From NCBI RefSeq assembly GCF_025823185.1, contig NZ_JACKVK010000003.1:62001-126000 (forward strand): 64,000 bases of DNA, given 5' to 3'. Each line of letters starts with the position of its first letter. The stretch's first letter is position 1. The position numbers and the translations under genes were made by a program. The notes beneath the pieces were generated by a model, which did not search any database, was not told the DNA's origin, and worked only from the letters and a program-made list of their open reading frames with translations. The stretch is from Mycobacterium yunnanensis (GTDB lineage Bacteria; Actinomycetota; Actinomycetes; Mycobacteriales; Mycobacteriaceae). Shown here piece after piece: positions 15,785 to 24,626 of the stretch.

Positions 15785-16930
15785 ATGGCTGAAGCCGTCA
15801 TCGTAGAAGCGGTTCGCTCACCAGTCGGCAAGCGCAACGGCGGACTGTCCGGCGTGCACCCCGGTGAATTGTCGGCGCAGGTGCTCAACGGACTCGTGCA
15901 GCGCGCCGGGGTCGACCCCGCCCTGGTCGACGACGTCATCTGGGGCTGCGTCATGCAGGCTGGCGAGCAGGCGCTCGACATCGCCCGCACCGCGGTGCTG
16001 GCCGCCGGCTGGCCCGAGAGCGTGCCCGGCGTGACCGTCGACCGGCAGTGTGGGTCGAGCCAGCAGTCGGTGCACTTCGCCGCCGCCGGTGTCGTCGCCG
16101 GGCACTACGACGTCGTCGTCGCAGGCGGCGTCGAGTCGATGTCGCGGACGCCCATGGGCGCCTCACTGGCCAACGGCGGCCACCCATACCCCGAGGCGTT
16201 CCGCGCCCGCTACACCCAGACCCCCAACCAGGGCGTCGGCGCCGAGATGATCGCCGAACAGTGGGGTTTCGACCGCACCGCGCTCGACCAGTTCTCCCTC
16301 GGATCGCACGAAAAGGCCGCCGCAGCTCAGGATTCCGGAGCCTTCGACGACCAGATCGTGGCGATCACGGACCAGGAGGGGAACGCGGTGCTCAAGGACG
16401 AGGGCATCCGCCGCGGCGGCACCGTCGAGAAGATGGCAGGAATCAAACCCGCCTTCAAGGAGGACGGGGTGATCCACGCGGGCAACGCTTCCCAGATCTC
16501 CGACGGTTCGGCCGCGCTGCTGTTCATGTCGGCCGAGAGGGCCAAGGAATTGGGCCTCAAGCCCCTGGCCAAGGTGCACACCGCAGTGCTGGCGGGTGCC
16601 GATCCGGTCATCATGCTGACCGCGCCGATCCCGGCGACGCAGAAGGCGCTCAAGCGGTCCGGCCTGTCGATCGACGAGATCGGCGTCTTCGAGGTCAACG
16701 AGGCGTTCGCTCCGGTTCCGTTGGCCTGGCTCAAGGACATCGGTGCCGACGAGAAGAAGCTCAACCCGAATGGCGGCGCCATCGCCCTTGGCCACCCGTT
16801 GGGCGGCTCGGGTGCGCGGATCATGACCACGATGCTGTATCACATGCAGGACAAGGGAATCCAGTACGGCCTGCAGACCATGTGCGAAGGCGGCGGTCAG
16901 GCGAACGCCACGATACTCGAGCTCCTGTGA
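15785..16930 (+). CDS. Acetyl-CoA C-acyltransferase (thiolase)
   Basis: A 381-aa thiolase catalysing CoA-dependent cleavage of a 3-ketoacyl-CoA. Nucleophilic Cys89 lies in DRQCGSSQQ; the other catalytic residues sit in GHPLGGSG (His, about residue 339) and CEGGGQAN (Cys, about 369). The VNEAFA loop is present. ATG 15785 (MAEAVIVEAV) follows AAGGAG by six bases; an in-frame ATG at 15779 is too close to that site. It resembles the mycobacterial FadA5/FadA6 group, but I cannot assign it to either. First gene of a set with an enoyl-CoA hydratase (4-base overlap) and an acyl-CoA dehydrogenase. Confidence 0.93.
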   Translation: MAEAVIVEAVRSPVGKRNGGLSGVHPGELSAQVLNGLVQRAGVDPALVDDVIWGCVMQAGEQALDIARTAVLAAGWPESVPGVTVDRQCGSSQQSVHFAAAGVVAGHYDVVVAGGVESMSRTPMGASLANGGHPYPEAFRARYTQTPNQGVGAEMIAEQWGFDRTALDQFSLGSHEKAAAAQDSGAFDDQIVAITDQEGNAVLKDEGIRRGGTVEKMAGIKPAFKEDGVIHAGNASQISDGSAALLFMSAERAKELGLKPLAKVHTAVLAGADPVIMLTAPIPATQKALKRSGLSIDEIGVFEVNEAFAPVPLAWLKDIGADEKKLNPNGGAIALGHPLGGSGARIMTTMLYHMQDKGIQYGLQTMCEGGGQANATILELL

Positions 16931-17727
16931 CCGAGGGCAAGACGGATGTCCCCGCTGTGTTGACGGAGCGGCGCGGCAACGTCCTGCTGGTCACGCTGAA
17001 CCGGCCGGAGGCGCGCAACGCCGTCAACGCTGCCGTCAGCGCCGGGGTGGGCGACGCGCTGCACGAGGCCCAGCACGACCCCGAGATTCGTGCGGTCGTC
17101 GTCACCGGCGCGGGCCAGTCGTTCTGCGCCGGAGCCGATCTCAAGGCCATCTCCCGCCGGGAGAACATCTACCACCCCGAACGGGCGGAGTGGGGTTTCG
17201 CCGGGTACGTGCAACACGTCGTCGACAAGCCGACCATCGCCGCGGTCAACGGCACGGCACTGGGTGGCGGTACCGAACTCGCACTGGCCAGCGATTTGAT
17301 CGTCGCCGAGGAGAGCGCCAAGTTCGGCCTACCCGAGGTCAAGCGCGGTCTGATCGCGGCGGCGGGTGGGGTGTTCCGCATCGTCGAGCAACTGCCGCGC
17401 AAGGTGGCGATGGAGCTGTTGTTCACCGGTGAGCCGATGACTTCGGCCGACGCCCTCAAGTGGGGACTGGTCAACCAGGTCGTGCCCGACGGCACCGTGG
17501 TCGACGCCGCCTTGGCGCTGGCCGAACGGATCACCGTCAACGCACCGCTGGCGGTGTGGGCCAGCAAGCGCGTCGCCGCCGGCATCGACGACGGCGCCGT
17601 CGCCGCGGAGGAACCCGGATGGAGCAGGACCATGCGCGAGATGGGCACGGTACTACGTTCGCAGGACGCCAGGGAGGGACCACTGGCGTTCGCGGAGAAG
17701 AGACAGCCCGTGTGGCAGGCGAAGTAA
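16927..17727 (+). CDS. Enoyl-CoA hydratase/isomerase (crotonase family)
   Basis: Crotonase-fold protein of 266 aa. The oxyanion-hole segments are visible (CAGADLKAI near residue 60 and ALGGGTELALA near 110), and FGLPEVKRGLIAAAGG carries one of the usual catalytic glutamates. It hydrates a trans-2-enoyl-CoA or acts as an isomerase. GTG 16927 overlaps the thiolase stop (GTGA), so translation is coupled. With the thiolase and the following dehydrogenase it supplies most of one beta-oxidation round; no 3-hydroxyacyl-CoA dehydrogenase is in the set. Confidence 0.92.
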   Translation: MTEGKTDVPAVLTERRGNVLLVTLNRPEARNAVNAAVSAGVGDALHEAQHDPEIRAVVVTGAGQSFCAGADLKAISRRENIYHPERAEWGFAGYVQHVVDKPTIAAVNGTALGGGTELALASDLIVAEESAKFGLPEVKRGLIAAAGGVFRIVEQLPRKVAMELLFTGEPMTSADALKWGLVNQVVPDGTVVDAALALAERITVNAPLAVWASKRVAAGIDDGAVAAEEPGWSRTMREMGTVLRSQDAREGPLAFAEKRQPVWQAK

Positions 17728-17746
17728 GCGAACGAGGAGAGACACC

Positions 17747-18889
17747 ATGAAGCGATTGGTCTTCGACGAAGAACACGAGCAGTTGCGCGCCACCGCACGC
17801 CAATTCCTGGAGAAGGAATGTGCGCCGTACGCCGAGAAGTGGGAGAGCGAGCGCATCGTCGACCGTGACGCCTACGTCGCCGCAGGCAAGTACGGGCTGA
17901 TCGGGTTCAATCTGCCCGAGAAGTTCGGCGGCGGCGGCGTCGACGACTTCCGGTTCAACGCGGTGATCGTCGAGGAGTTCACCAGGTACGGATTGCCGTC
18001 GCCGGGACTGAGCTTGCAGAACGACATCGTCGGCCCGTACTTCGCCAACCTGGCCAACGAGGAGCAGCAGGCGCGGTGGCTGCCGGGCTACATCACCGGT
18101 GAGCTCATCGGTGCCGTCGCCATGACCGAACCCGGTGCGGGCAGTGACCTCGCGGGCATCAAGACCACTGCGGTCCGCGACGGTGACGACTGGATCCTCA
18201 ACGGCGCCAAGACGTTCATCTCCGCGGGCATCAACTCCGACCTCGTCGTGGTGGTGGCCCGAACCGATCCCGACGCCGGCCACCGGGGTTTCTCGCTGCT
18301 CGTCGTCGAACGTGGGATGGAGGGCTTCACCCGCGGCCGCAAGCTCGACAAGATGGGTCAGCACTTCGCCGACACCGCCGAGCTGAACTTCGAGAACGTC
18401 CGCGTGCCCGGGGCCAACCTGCTGGGGGAGGAGGGCAAGGGTTTCTACCACCTGATGACCAACTTGCCGTCCGAGCGCCTGTCGATAGCGATCGCGGCCG
18501 TCGCCGGAGCCCGTGCGACCTTCGACGACACCTTGGCATACGTCAAGGACCGCAAGGCCTTTGGTCAGCCGATCGGCAGCTTCCAGCACAACAAGTTCGT
18601 CTTGGCCGAGATGGACACCGAACTCGAGATCGCGGAGTCCTACGTCGACCGGTGTCTTCGGGCCGTCGTCGACGGCGAGCTGACGGCGGTCGAGGCGTCC
18701 AAGGCGAAGTGGTGGTGCACCGAGCTGGCCAAGCGCGTCGTCGACCATTGCGTGCAGTTGCACGGCGGCTACGGCTACATGAACGAGTACAAGGTGGCGC
18801 GTGACTACGTCGACGTGCGCATTCAGACGATTTACGGCGGCACCACCGAGATCATGAAGGAGATCATCGGCAAGGACCTCGGCCTCTAG
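17747..18889 (+). CDS. Acyl-CoA dehydrogenase
   Basis: A 380-aa FAD-dependent acyl-CoA dehydrogenase of full length (N-terminal helical, middle beta and C-terminal helical domains). MTEPGAGSDLAG at residues 126-137 is the first family signature. The usual C-terminal catalytic Glu (YEGT) is Gly here (IYGGTTEIM), but Glu243 in LPSERL matches the alternative base position used by isovaleryl- and long-chain enzymes, so it is probably active, perhaps on branched or long acyl chains. GAGGAGAGA lies upstream of ATG 17747. Last gene of the FadR-linked operon; a strong hairpin follows. Confidence 0.92.
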   Translation: MKRLVFDEEHEQLRATARQFLEKECAPYAEKWESERIVDRDAYVAAGKYGLIGFNLPEKFGGGGVDDFRFNAVIVEEFTRYGLPSPGLSLQNDIVGPYFANLANEEQQARWLPGYITGELIGAVAMTEPGAGSDLAGIKTTAVRDGDDWILNGAKTFISAGINSDLVVVVARTDPDAGHRGFSLLVVERGMEGFTRGRKLDKMGQHFADTAELNFENVRVPGANLLGEEGKGFYHLMTNLPSERLSIAIAAVAGARATFDDTLAYVKDRKAFGQPIGSFQHNKFVLAEMDTELEIAESYVDRCLRAVVDGELTAVEASKAKWWCTELAKRVVDHCVQLHGGYGYMNEYKVARDYVDVRIQTIYGGTTEIMKEIIGKDLGL

Positions 18890-18913
18890 TACGAGGCTTG
18901 CTGCGCAACGAAA

Positions 18914-18956
18914 TTCGGCGCGTTCCCGTTCTCGACAGAGACGGGAACGCGCCGAA
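18914..18956. terminator. Bidirectional hairpin terminator
   Basis: Perfect 16-bp arms, 18914-18929 and 18941-18956, with an 11-base loop. It lies between the convergent acyl-CoA dehydrogenase and fasciclin genes. There is no U-run, as is common for mycobacterial hairpins. Confidence 0.8.
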
Positions 18957-18973
18957 GTCGCGTCGGGGGCGGG

Positions 18974-19702
18974 TCAGCCGGCGGGCGCGGGCGCGGGCTC
19001 GGTCGACGTCGCGGTGGTGCTCGTCGGCGTGGCCGGCTTGCCCGTCCCGGCGAACGACGTCGTCGGGGTGATCGGCTCCGGCGGGGAGTTGGGGTCGAGG
19101 ACGGTGTCCAAGATGTAGATCCGGGCGTTGGCGGTCTGGATGCCTCCGCAGATCACCTTGGCCGTGTCGTTGACCTTGATGTCGCCGTCCTTGCCCGTCA
19201 CCTTGACCTCGGCACCCTCCTGGGTGGGCCGCTGGCCGGCGATGTCACCGGGGCCGAGCAGGCCGAGGAAGACGTGGTAGTAGTCCAGCTTGGTCAGCGC
19301 GGCGGGATCGGCCTTGATGGCGTCCAACGCGGCCGGGTCCAGCTTGGCGAACGCGTCGTTGTTGGGCGCGAAGACGACGTACGGGCCGTTCTCCAGGACG
19401 GGGACGACGTTGACGGCGGGGTTGAGGCCACCGTCGACGGCGGAGGTGAACGTGCTCAGCGACGGGATCTTGGCCAGGGCCTGCCCCACCGGCAGAGTGG
19501 CGAGGTTCTCCTTGGTGACACCACTGGGCGCCAACTCGGCGCGCAGCGGGTCGCAGTTGCCCTGCCAGTCCGGCAGCGGCTTGACGTCGGCCGTCGGCGT
19601 CGGCGACGGGTCGGCCTGCGCGGTGATCGCCAGGGGCAGCGACACGGCGATCGCGGCGATCGCGGCGGACATTCCAATGGCTCGACTGGTGCGAGTCTTC
19701 AC
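18974..19702 (-). CDS. Secreted fasciclin (FAS1) domain protein, MPT70/MPT83-like
   Basis: A 242-aa exported protein: signal peptide (MKTRTSRAIGMSAAIAAIAV through TAQA-DPSP, cleavage near residue 30), no lipobox Cys, then one FAS1 domain (about residues 70-205; VVPVLENGPYVVFAPNNDAF is the first conserved block, YYHVFLG the second). Two Cys (NCDPL and VICGG) could form a disulfide, as in MPT70. The C-terminal 35 residues are Pro/Thr/Ala-rich. FAS1 proteins act in adhesion; the function in mycobacteria is unsettled. Transcribed alone, facing the hairpin at 18914. Confidence 0.9.
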   Translation of the reverse strand: MKTRTSRAIGMSAAIAAIAVSLPLAITAQADPSPTPTADVKPLPDWQGNCDPLRAELAPSGVTKENLATLPVGQALAKIPSLSTFTSAVDGGLNPAVNVVPVLENGPYVVFAPNNDAFAKLDPAALDAIKADPAALTKLDYYHVFLGLLGPGDIAGQRPTQEGAEVKVTGKDGDIKVNDTAKVICGGIQTANARIYILDTVLDPNSPPEPITPTTSFAGTGKPATPTSTTATSTEPAPAPAG

Positions 19703-19786
19703 GTTTTCGGCTCCTCAGCGTGGTTGAATCGCGCCGCCTAGAGCCCGACTCTCGTGGCGACGCCAAGGGAAGCGTAAGGGCTCCGA

Positions 19787-21217
19787 TCACGAATCGGCAA
19801 AGTCAGCGCCCTGCACCACGGGCGCTGCAGCAGCGCTGACCTGGGGTTTCCGTATGCTCAGGCACAGCAGCGCTGCCACGGCGCACAGGCCGGATGCCAG
19901 GTAGAACGCCAGGTCGTAATCGCCCTCGAGGTCGCGCAACCACCCGGCCCCGGCGGCGGCGACGGCAGCTCCCACCTGATGGGAGGCAAACACCCAGCCG
20001 AACACCACCGGCGTGCGGGCGCCGAAGTAGCGGCGGCACAGCACGATCGTCGGCGGCACGGTCGCCACCCAGTCCAAGCCGTAGAAGATGACGAACACCC
20101 ACGTGCTGGGCTCGGCGTGCGGGGAGAGCAGCGACGGCAGCAGCAGCAGAGAGATGCCACGGCCCAGGTAGTAGACGACGAGCAGCACGCGTGGATCCAC
20201 GCGGTCGGTCAGCCAGCCGGAGAAGATCGTGCCGACGACGTCGAGGACGCCGATCGTGGCGAGCAGCCCGGCGGCGAGGGTGCTCGGCATCCCGTGGTCG
20301 TTGGCCGCGGGGATGAAGTGGGTGCCGATGAGTCCGTTGGTCGTCATGCCGCAGATGGCGAAGCTGCCGGCGAGCAGCCAGAACGCCGGCACGCGAATCC
20401 CGAGCCGCAGACCGTCGAACGCCGCCCGGAAGCTGCCGGCGGGCACCACGGCGGGTTCGCTTGCTTCGCTCCCTTCGCTCGCCCCTGTGCCTTCCCCCGT
20501 CGCTTCGCTCGCCCCTGTGCCTTCCCCCGTCGCTTCGCTCGCCCCGTACGCAGCCAGCCCCACGTCCCGCGGGTAGTTCCTCATGAACACCAGCACCAAC
20601 GGCACCACGCTGAGCGCCGCGGCCGCCACGATGAGCGACGCCCACCGCCACCCGTGGCGGGTCGTGACCTCCGCGACCACCGGCAGGAAGATGAGTTGTC
20701 CGGTGGCGCTCGCCGCGGTCAGCACCCCGGTGACCAGACCCCGGCGGTGCTCGAACCAACGGGTGGCGACGGTCGCCACGAAGCCCATCGAAATCGACCC
20801 GGTGCCCACGCCGACCAGCACGCCCCACAGCAGGATCAGCTGCCAACTGGTGGTCATGGTGACCGACAACGCCGACCCCGCCGAGACCAGCAGCAGGGCC
20901 ACCGCGAGCACCGGCCGGACGCCGAACCGGTCCATCAGCGCGGCGGCGAAGGGGGCGGTGAGGCCGAACAGCGTCATGTTGACCGACATCGCCAGCCCCA
21001 CCGTGCCGTGCGACCAGCCGAACTCGTGGTGCAGCGGGTTCATCATCACGCCGGGCACCGAGCGGAAGCCGGCGGCACCGAGGATGGCGACGAAGCTGAC
21101 GGCCGCGATCACCCAGGCTCGGTGCAGGCGGGGTCGGCGGCGGAGGTCGGGATTGGCGATCGTCACCAGGACACGATGGCCGGGCGGGGACCGTTCCGCT
21201 AGTGGCATGAATGACAC
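19787..21217 (-). CDS. MFS transporter, oxalate/formate-antiporter-like
   Basis: A 476-aa major facilitator protein with twelve predicted spans in two halves (about residues 33-210 and 270-460). The layout and the helix-1 segment SVPGVMMNPLHHEFGWSHG resemble the OFA/monocarboxylate branch (carboxylate:proton or carboxylate antiport). The central cytoplasmic loop holds a Gly/Ser/Glu/Thr-rich repeat coded by a 30-bp tandem duplication. ATG 21217 is kept, although a GTG at 21166 (VTIANPDLR) would remove 17 residues without loss of a helix. Divergent from the AraC-type gene at 21248, 30 bases away. Confidence 0.85.
   Translation of the reverse strand: MSFMPLAERSPPGHRVLVTIANPDLRRRPRLHRAWVIAAVSFVAILGAAGFRSVPGVMMNPLHHEFGWSHGTVGLAMSVNMTLFGLTAPFAAALMDRFGVRPVLAVALLLVSAGSALSVTMTTSWQLILLWGVLVGVGTGSISMGFVATVATRWFEHRRGLVTGVLTAASATGQLIFLPVVAEVTTRHGWRWASLIVAAAALSVVPLVLVFMRNYPRDVGLAAYGASEATGEGTGASEATGEGTGASEGSEASEPAVVPAGSFRAAFDGLRLGIRVPAFWLLAGSFAICGMTTNGLIGTHFIPAANDHGMPSTLAAGLLATIGVLDVVGTIFSGWLTDRVDPRVLLVVYYLGRGISLLLLPSLLSPHAEPSTWVFVIFYGLDWVATVPPTIVLCRRYFGARTPVVFGWVFASHQVGAAVAAAGAGWLRDLEGDYDLAFYLASGLCAVAALLCLSIRKPQVSAAAAPVVQGADFADS
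20473..20545. repeat. 30-bp in-frame tandem repeat inside the MFS gene
   Basis: A 30-base unit (20473-20502) is repeated exactly at 20503-20532 and partly at 20533-20545. It codes for a repeated ten-residue GASEATGEGT-like segment in the loop between helices 6 and 7. In-frame units allow length change without loss of the gene. Confidence 0.9.
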
Positions 21218-21247
21218 ATAGCGTCAAGAACGTGCCAAACTGGCGTG

Positions 21248-22204
21248 ATGCACCGCGTCGCCGTTCTGTTGCTGCCGCCAGTCGTGGGCTTCGACGCCGC
21301 CATCGCCCCGCTGATGTTCGGCGAAGCCGCCGACGGGCAGGGACGCCCGCTCTACGAGGTGACGGTGTGCGGGCTCGACGCAGACCCGGTGACGAGCACC
21401 GGCGGGTTTGGCATCGTGCCTACGGCCGGCGCCGAGGCGCTGGCGACCGCCGACACCGTCGTCGTCCCCGGCACGCATTTCGAGTCGGCCCGCAGGGACG
21501 GCATCCTGACCCCCGCCGCACGGGCCGCGTTCGACTCGATCCGGCCCGGGACCCGCATGGTGTCCATCTGCACCGGCGCCTTCGTCCTGGCGGCGGCGGG
21601 ACTGCTCGACGGTCGCCGGGCCACGACGCATTGGAAGTTCGCCGGCGACCTGCGGCGGCTCCATCCGCGGGTCGTCGTCGACGAGAACGTGCTGTTCGTC
21701 GACGACGGCGACGTGCTCACCTCGGCGGGCCTCGCGGCGGGGATCGACCTGTGCCTGCACGTGATTCGCTCCGACCACGGCGTTCAGATCGCCAACGCGG
21801 TCGCCCGGCACTGTGTCGTGCCGCCGTGGCGCGAAGGCGGCCAAGCCCAATTCATCGACCGACATCTCCCCGTTCAGGACGACGCCTCCACCGCGGCGAC
21901 GCGGGCCTGGGCGGCAGCCCATCTGCACGAGGACCTCACCGTCGAGCGCCTCGCGAGGCACGCGCATACGAGCCTGCGCACCTTCAACCGCCGCTTCCGC
22001 GAGGAGACGGGGCAGGCGCCCGGCACGTGGATCCGCCAGCGACGGGTCGACCTGGCCCGAGAACTGCTCGAATCCGGTGACCTGTCCGTCGACGAGGTCG
22101 CCCGCCGTGCCGGCCTCGGCACCGGTGGCAACCTGCGCCACCAACTGCGCCAAGGGCTGGGGGTGTCCCCCTCGGGATACCGCAAGGTGTTCCAGGGCAC
22201 GTGA
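21248..22204 (+). CDS. GlxA-type AraC-family regulator (DJ-1/PfpI domain plus HTH)
   Basis: A 318-aa regulator: N-terminal class I glutamine amidotransferase-like (DJ-1/PfpI) domain (about residues 3-175, with the nucleophile-elbow-like SICTGAFVLA) and a C-terminal AraC helix-turn-helix pair (about 225-315; TSLRTFNRRFREETGQAPGTW is the first conserved helix block). Such GlxA-like proteins usually control neighbouring catabolic or transport genes. ATG 21248 is preceded in frame by a GTG at 21245, which would add one residue. Divergent from the MFS gene, its likely target. Confidence 0.88.
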   Translation: MHRVAVLLLPPVVGFDAAIAPLMFGEAADGQGRPLYEVTVCGLDADPVTSTGGFGIVPTAGAEALATADTVVVPGTHFESARRDGILTPAARAAFDSIRPGTRMVSICTGAFVLAAAGLLDGRRATTHWKFAGDLRRLHPRVVVDENVLFVDDGDVLTSAGLAAGIDLCLHVIRSDHGVQIANAVARHCVVPPWREGGQAQFIDRHLPVQDDASTAATRAWAAAHLHEDLTVERLARHAHTSLRTFNRRFREETGQAPGTWIRQRRVDLARELLESGDLSVDEVARRAGLGTGGNLRHQLRQGLGVSPSGYRKVFQGT

Positions 22205-22227
22205 ACCCGCCCGGCTAGGATTCGGCC

Positions 22228-22752
22228 ATGCCAGAGCCGCTGATCCTGTCCGTCAACGGCCACGAGCCGCAGCTACACCCGGAATCGTGGATCGCGCCCA
22301 ATGCCACCGTCCTCGGCCACGTGACCCTCGGCGCGAAGGCCAGCGTCTGGTACGGCGCCGTGCTACGTGCCGAATTCGAGCCCATCCACGTCGGAGACGG
22401 CGCCAACCTGCAGGACAACGTGACCGTGCACGTCGACCCGGGGTTCCCGGCCAGCATCGGTGCGGGCGTCAGTGTCGGCCACAACGCCGTCCTGCACGGC
22501 TGCACGATCGAGGACGACTGTCTGATCGGAATGGGTGCGGTGATCCTCAACGGCGCCCGCATCGGAGCCGGCACCCTGGTGGCGGCGGGCGCCGTCGTCG
22601 GACAGGGCGCCGTGATCCCACCTGGATCGATGGTCGCGGGCGTGCCGGGCAAGGTCAAGCGCGAACTGACCGCCGACGAAATTGGGCACAACCGCCTCAA
22701 CGCGCAGGTCTACCAGCATTTGAGTGACGTCCACCGCACCGCGGTGGAATAG
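22228..22752 (+). CDS. Gamma-class carbonic anhydrase-like hexapeptide protein
   Basis: A 174-aa left-handed beta-helix protein (repeats such as IAPNATVLGHVTLGAKASVWY and GARIGAGTLVAAGAVVGQG). Three His that would bind the metal are visible: His68 (VHVDPG), His85 and His90 (GHNAVLH), and the Arg-Asp pair positions R47 and D63 fit gamma carbonic anhydrases; a role other than CO2 hydration (for example small-molecule binding) cannot be excluded. TAGGAT lies six bases before ATG 22228, indicating a leaderless message. Separated by 23 bases from the regulator gene and by 34 from the next. Confidence 0.88.
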   Translation: MPEPLILSVNGHEPQLHPESWIAPNATVLGHVTLGAKASVWYGAVLRAEFEPIHVGDGANLQDNVTVHVDPGFPASIGAGVSVGHNAVLHGCTIEDDCLIGMGAVILNGARIGAGTLVAAGAVVGQGAVIPPGSMVAGVPGKVKRELTADEIGHNRLNAQVYQHLSDVHRTAVE

Positions 22753-22786
22753 CCCTCCTGCGGGTACCTAACCTACCGTGAAATCC

Positions 22787-23923
22787 ATGCGCGCACTCGT
22801 CACCGGAGCGACCGGCTACATCGGGTCCCGACTCGTCGCCGCCCTGCTCGCCGAGGGGCACGAGGTGGTCGTCGGCAGCCGCAACCCCGAACGACTCGGC
22901 GACTTCGGTTGGATCGACGACGTCACGCCCGTACTGCTGGACGCCGGTGACCCTGAAACGGTGCACAGCGCCTTCGGCGTCGGCGGTCCCGTCGACGTCG
23001 TCTACTACCTGGTGCACGGCATCGGCCAACCCGGTTACCGCGAAGCCGACAACGCCGCCGCGGCCAACGTCGCCGAAGCCGCCAAGGCTGCGGGCGTCAA
23101 GCGCATCGTCTACCTCGGTGGTTTCGTCCCCGACGCCGACCAGCTGTCCGAACACCTGCGAGGCCGCGCTGAGGTGGCCGAGGCGCTGACCCTCGACGGC
23201 GGACCAGAGGTGGTGTGGCTGGGTGCCGCGATCATCATCGGTGCGGGCTCGACGTCGTTCGAGATGCTGCGGGCCGTCGGCGACCGCTTCCTGCTGATCC
23301 CCATGCCGCCGTGGGCGAACAACGCGCTCGATCCGATCTCGATCAGCGACGTCATCTACTACTTGATTGCGGCCGCCGACTCCGAGCGCGTGCCGCCGGG
23401 GTCCTACGACATCAAGGGCCCGGAGACGACGACCTACGGCGACCTGCTGCTGACCTATGCGCGGGTGTCGGGGCTGCGGCGCAGTGGCGTCCCCGTGCCG
23501 GACGTCAACATGGACCTGGTGTCACAGGTGGCCGCACTGTTCGTCCCGGTGCCCCGAGCGCTCGCCGCGGATCTCGTTCAATCCCTTGACTATCCGATGA
23601 CGGCGACCAACGACGGCCTCGCGGGCCTGGTGCCCGACCCACCCGGCGGCCCGGTCGGCATCGAGGACGCCATCAAGCTGTCCCTGTCGGGGCACCGGCG
23701 GCTGCCCGTCGACCAACTGGCCGACCCGCACCACCTCGCAGACACCGATCCTGAATGGGCCGGCGGCGACGTGACCCGCATCCGCACCCTCGCGTCGGCG
23801 GTGACTCCGGCGGTCACGCACCCCGCGCTCGGACTGCTCTGCGCCGTTCCCGGACCCGTCGCCGGATGGGTTCGGACCGGCCTGGACACCGTGATTGGAC
23901 TGGCGCCCAAGGGGTTGTCGTGA
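22787..23923 (+). CDS. NAD(P)-binding Rossmann protein (atypical extended SDR)
   Basis: A 378-aa protein beginning with MRALVTGATGYIGSRL, the nucleotide-binding motif of atypical extended SDRs/NmrA-like proteins; VGSRNPERLGDFGW after strand 2 suggests NADP(H). A YYLVHGIG segment lies where the catalytic Tyr of classical SDRs would be shifted, so the activity is uncertain. The last 150 residues are a less conserved domain with hydrophobic stretches. ATG 22787 is preferred over GTG 22778. Its stop overlaps the following CPBP protease start by 4 bases, so the two are probably made together. Confidence 0.82.
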   Translation: MRALVTGATGYIGSRLVAALLAEGHEVVVGSRNPERLGDFGWIDDVTPVLLDAGDPETVHSAFGVGGPVDVVYYLVHGIGQPGYREADNAAAANVAEAAKAAGVKRIVYLGGFVPDADQLSEHLRGRAEVAEALTLDGGPEVVWLGAAIIIGAGSTSFEMLRAVGDRFLLIPMPPWANNALDPISISDVIYYLIAAADSERVPPGSYDIKGPETTTYGDLLLTYARVSGLRRSGVPVPDVNMDLVSQVAALFVPVPRALAADLVQSLDYPMTATNDGLAGLVPDPPGGPVGIEDAIKLSLSGHRRLPVDQLADPHHLADTDPEWAGGDVTRIRTLASAVTPAVTHPALGLLCAVPGPVAGWVRTGLDTVIGLAPKGLS

Positions 23924-24618
23924 CGAGACTGTTCTCGCAAATCGGCGCGCTCGTCTCGACGCCGGCTGCGCCGCACCAGGAGTCGGCGACGATGGTGCGG
24001 ACGCGCCGCATCGTCGTCGTGGTGGTTCTGCTGCTCGGAGCGACGTTGCTCGGCGTATCCCTCACCCGCACACCGGGAAGCACGTCGTTCTACGTGCTGA
24101 CCGTCGCCCTGGCCGCGGTGTGGGCCATCGGCGCGCGGCTGTCGGGACCGTTGCACATCGGCAGCGTCGAGTTTCGCGGCAAGAATCGACGTCCCGTGAT
24201 CACGGGCACGGTGACGGGATTGCTGCTGGGCGGGGTGTTCATCGTCGGTGGTCTGGTGGCCCGCGAGATCGGTCCCGTCCGCGAGTACATCGTCGACGTC
24301 TTGAACTACGCGAACTACGGCGCCCTGTGGTTGGTCACCCTGATCACCGTGGTCAACGGCGTGGCGGAGGAGTTGTTCTTCCGCGGCGCACTGTTCACCG
24401 CACTGGGCACGTACCGACCCGTGGTCACGTCGACCATCGTCTACGCCATTGCGGTGTCGGCGGCGGGCAATCCGATGCTCGGGTTCGCGGGCATCATCCT
24501 CGGGGCGGTCTGCGCCTACGAACGCCGAATCACCGGCGGCGTGCTCGCGCCCATGTTGACCCACTTCTTCTGGGGTCTGGTCATGGTGCTGGCCCTGCCG
24601 CCGATGTTCGGCGTGTAG
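23920..24618 (+). CDS. CPBP-family intramembrane metalloprotease
   Basis: A 232-aa membrane protein with about seven hydrophobic spans and the CPBP (Abi/CAAX protease-like) motifs: EExxxR as E150, E151 and R155 (VAEELFFRG) and LTHFFWG near residue 217 with a metal-binding His. It likely cleaves a membrane protein or prenylated peptide within the bilayer; some members act in bacteriocin self-immunity, but no bacteriocin gene is nearby. GTG start overlaps the upstream stop (GTGA). Confidence 0.87.
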   Translation: MTRLFSQIGALVSTPAAPHQESATMVRTRRIVVVVVLLLGATLLGVSLTRTPGSTSFYVLTVALAAVWAIGARLSGPLHIGSVEFRGKNRRPVITGTVTGLLLGGVFIVGGLVAREIGPVREYIVDVLNYANYGALWLVTLITVVNGVAEELFFRGALFTALGTYRPVVTSTIVYAIAVSAAGNPMLGFAGIILGAVCAYERRITGGVLAPMLTHFFWGLVMVLALPPMFGV

Positions 24619-24626
24619 CGCGGCCG

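Noticed and set aside
23920..24618. CPBP protease as a bacteriocin immunity protein.
   Set aside because: No double-glycine leader peptide or bacteriocin transporter nearby; it is coupled to a Rossmann-fold protein instead.
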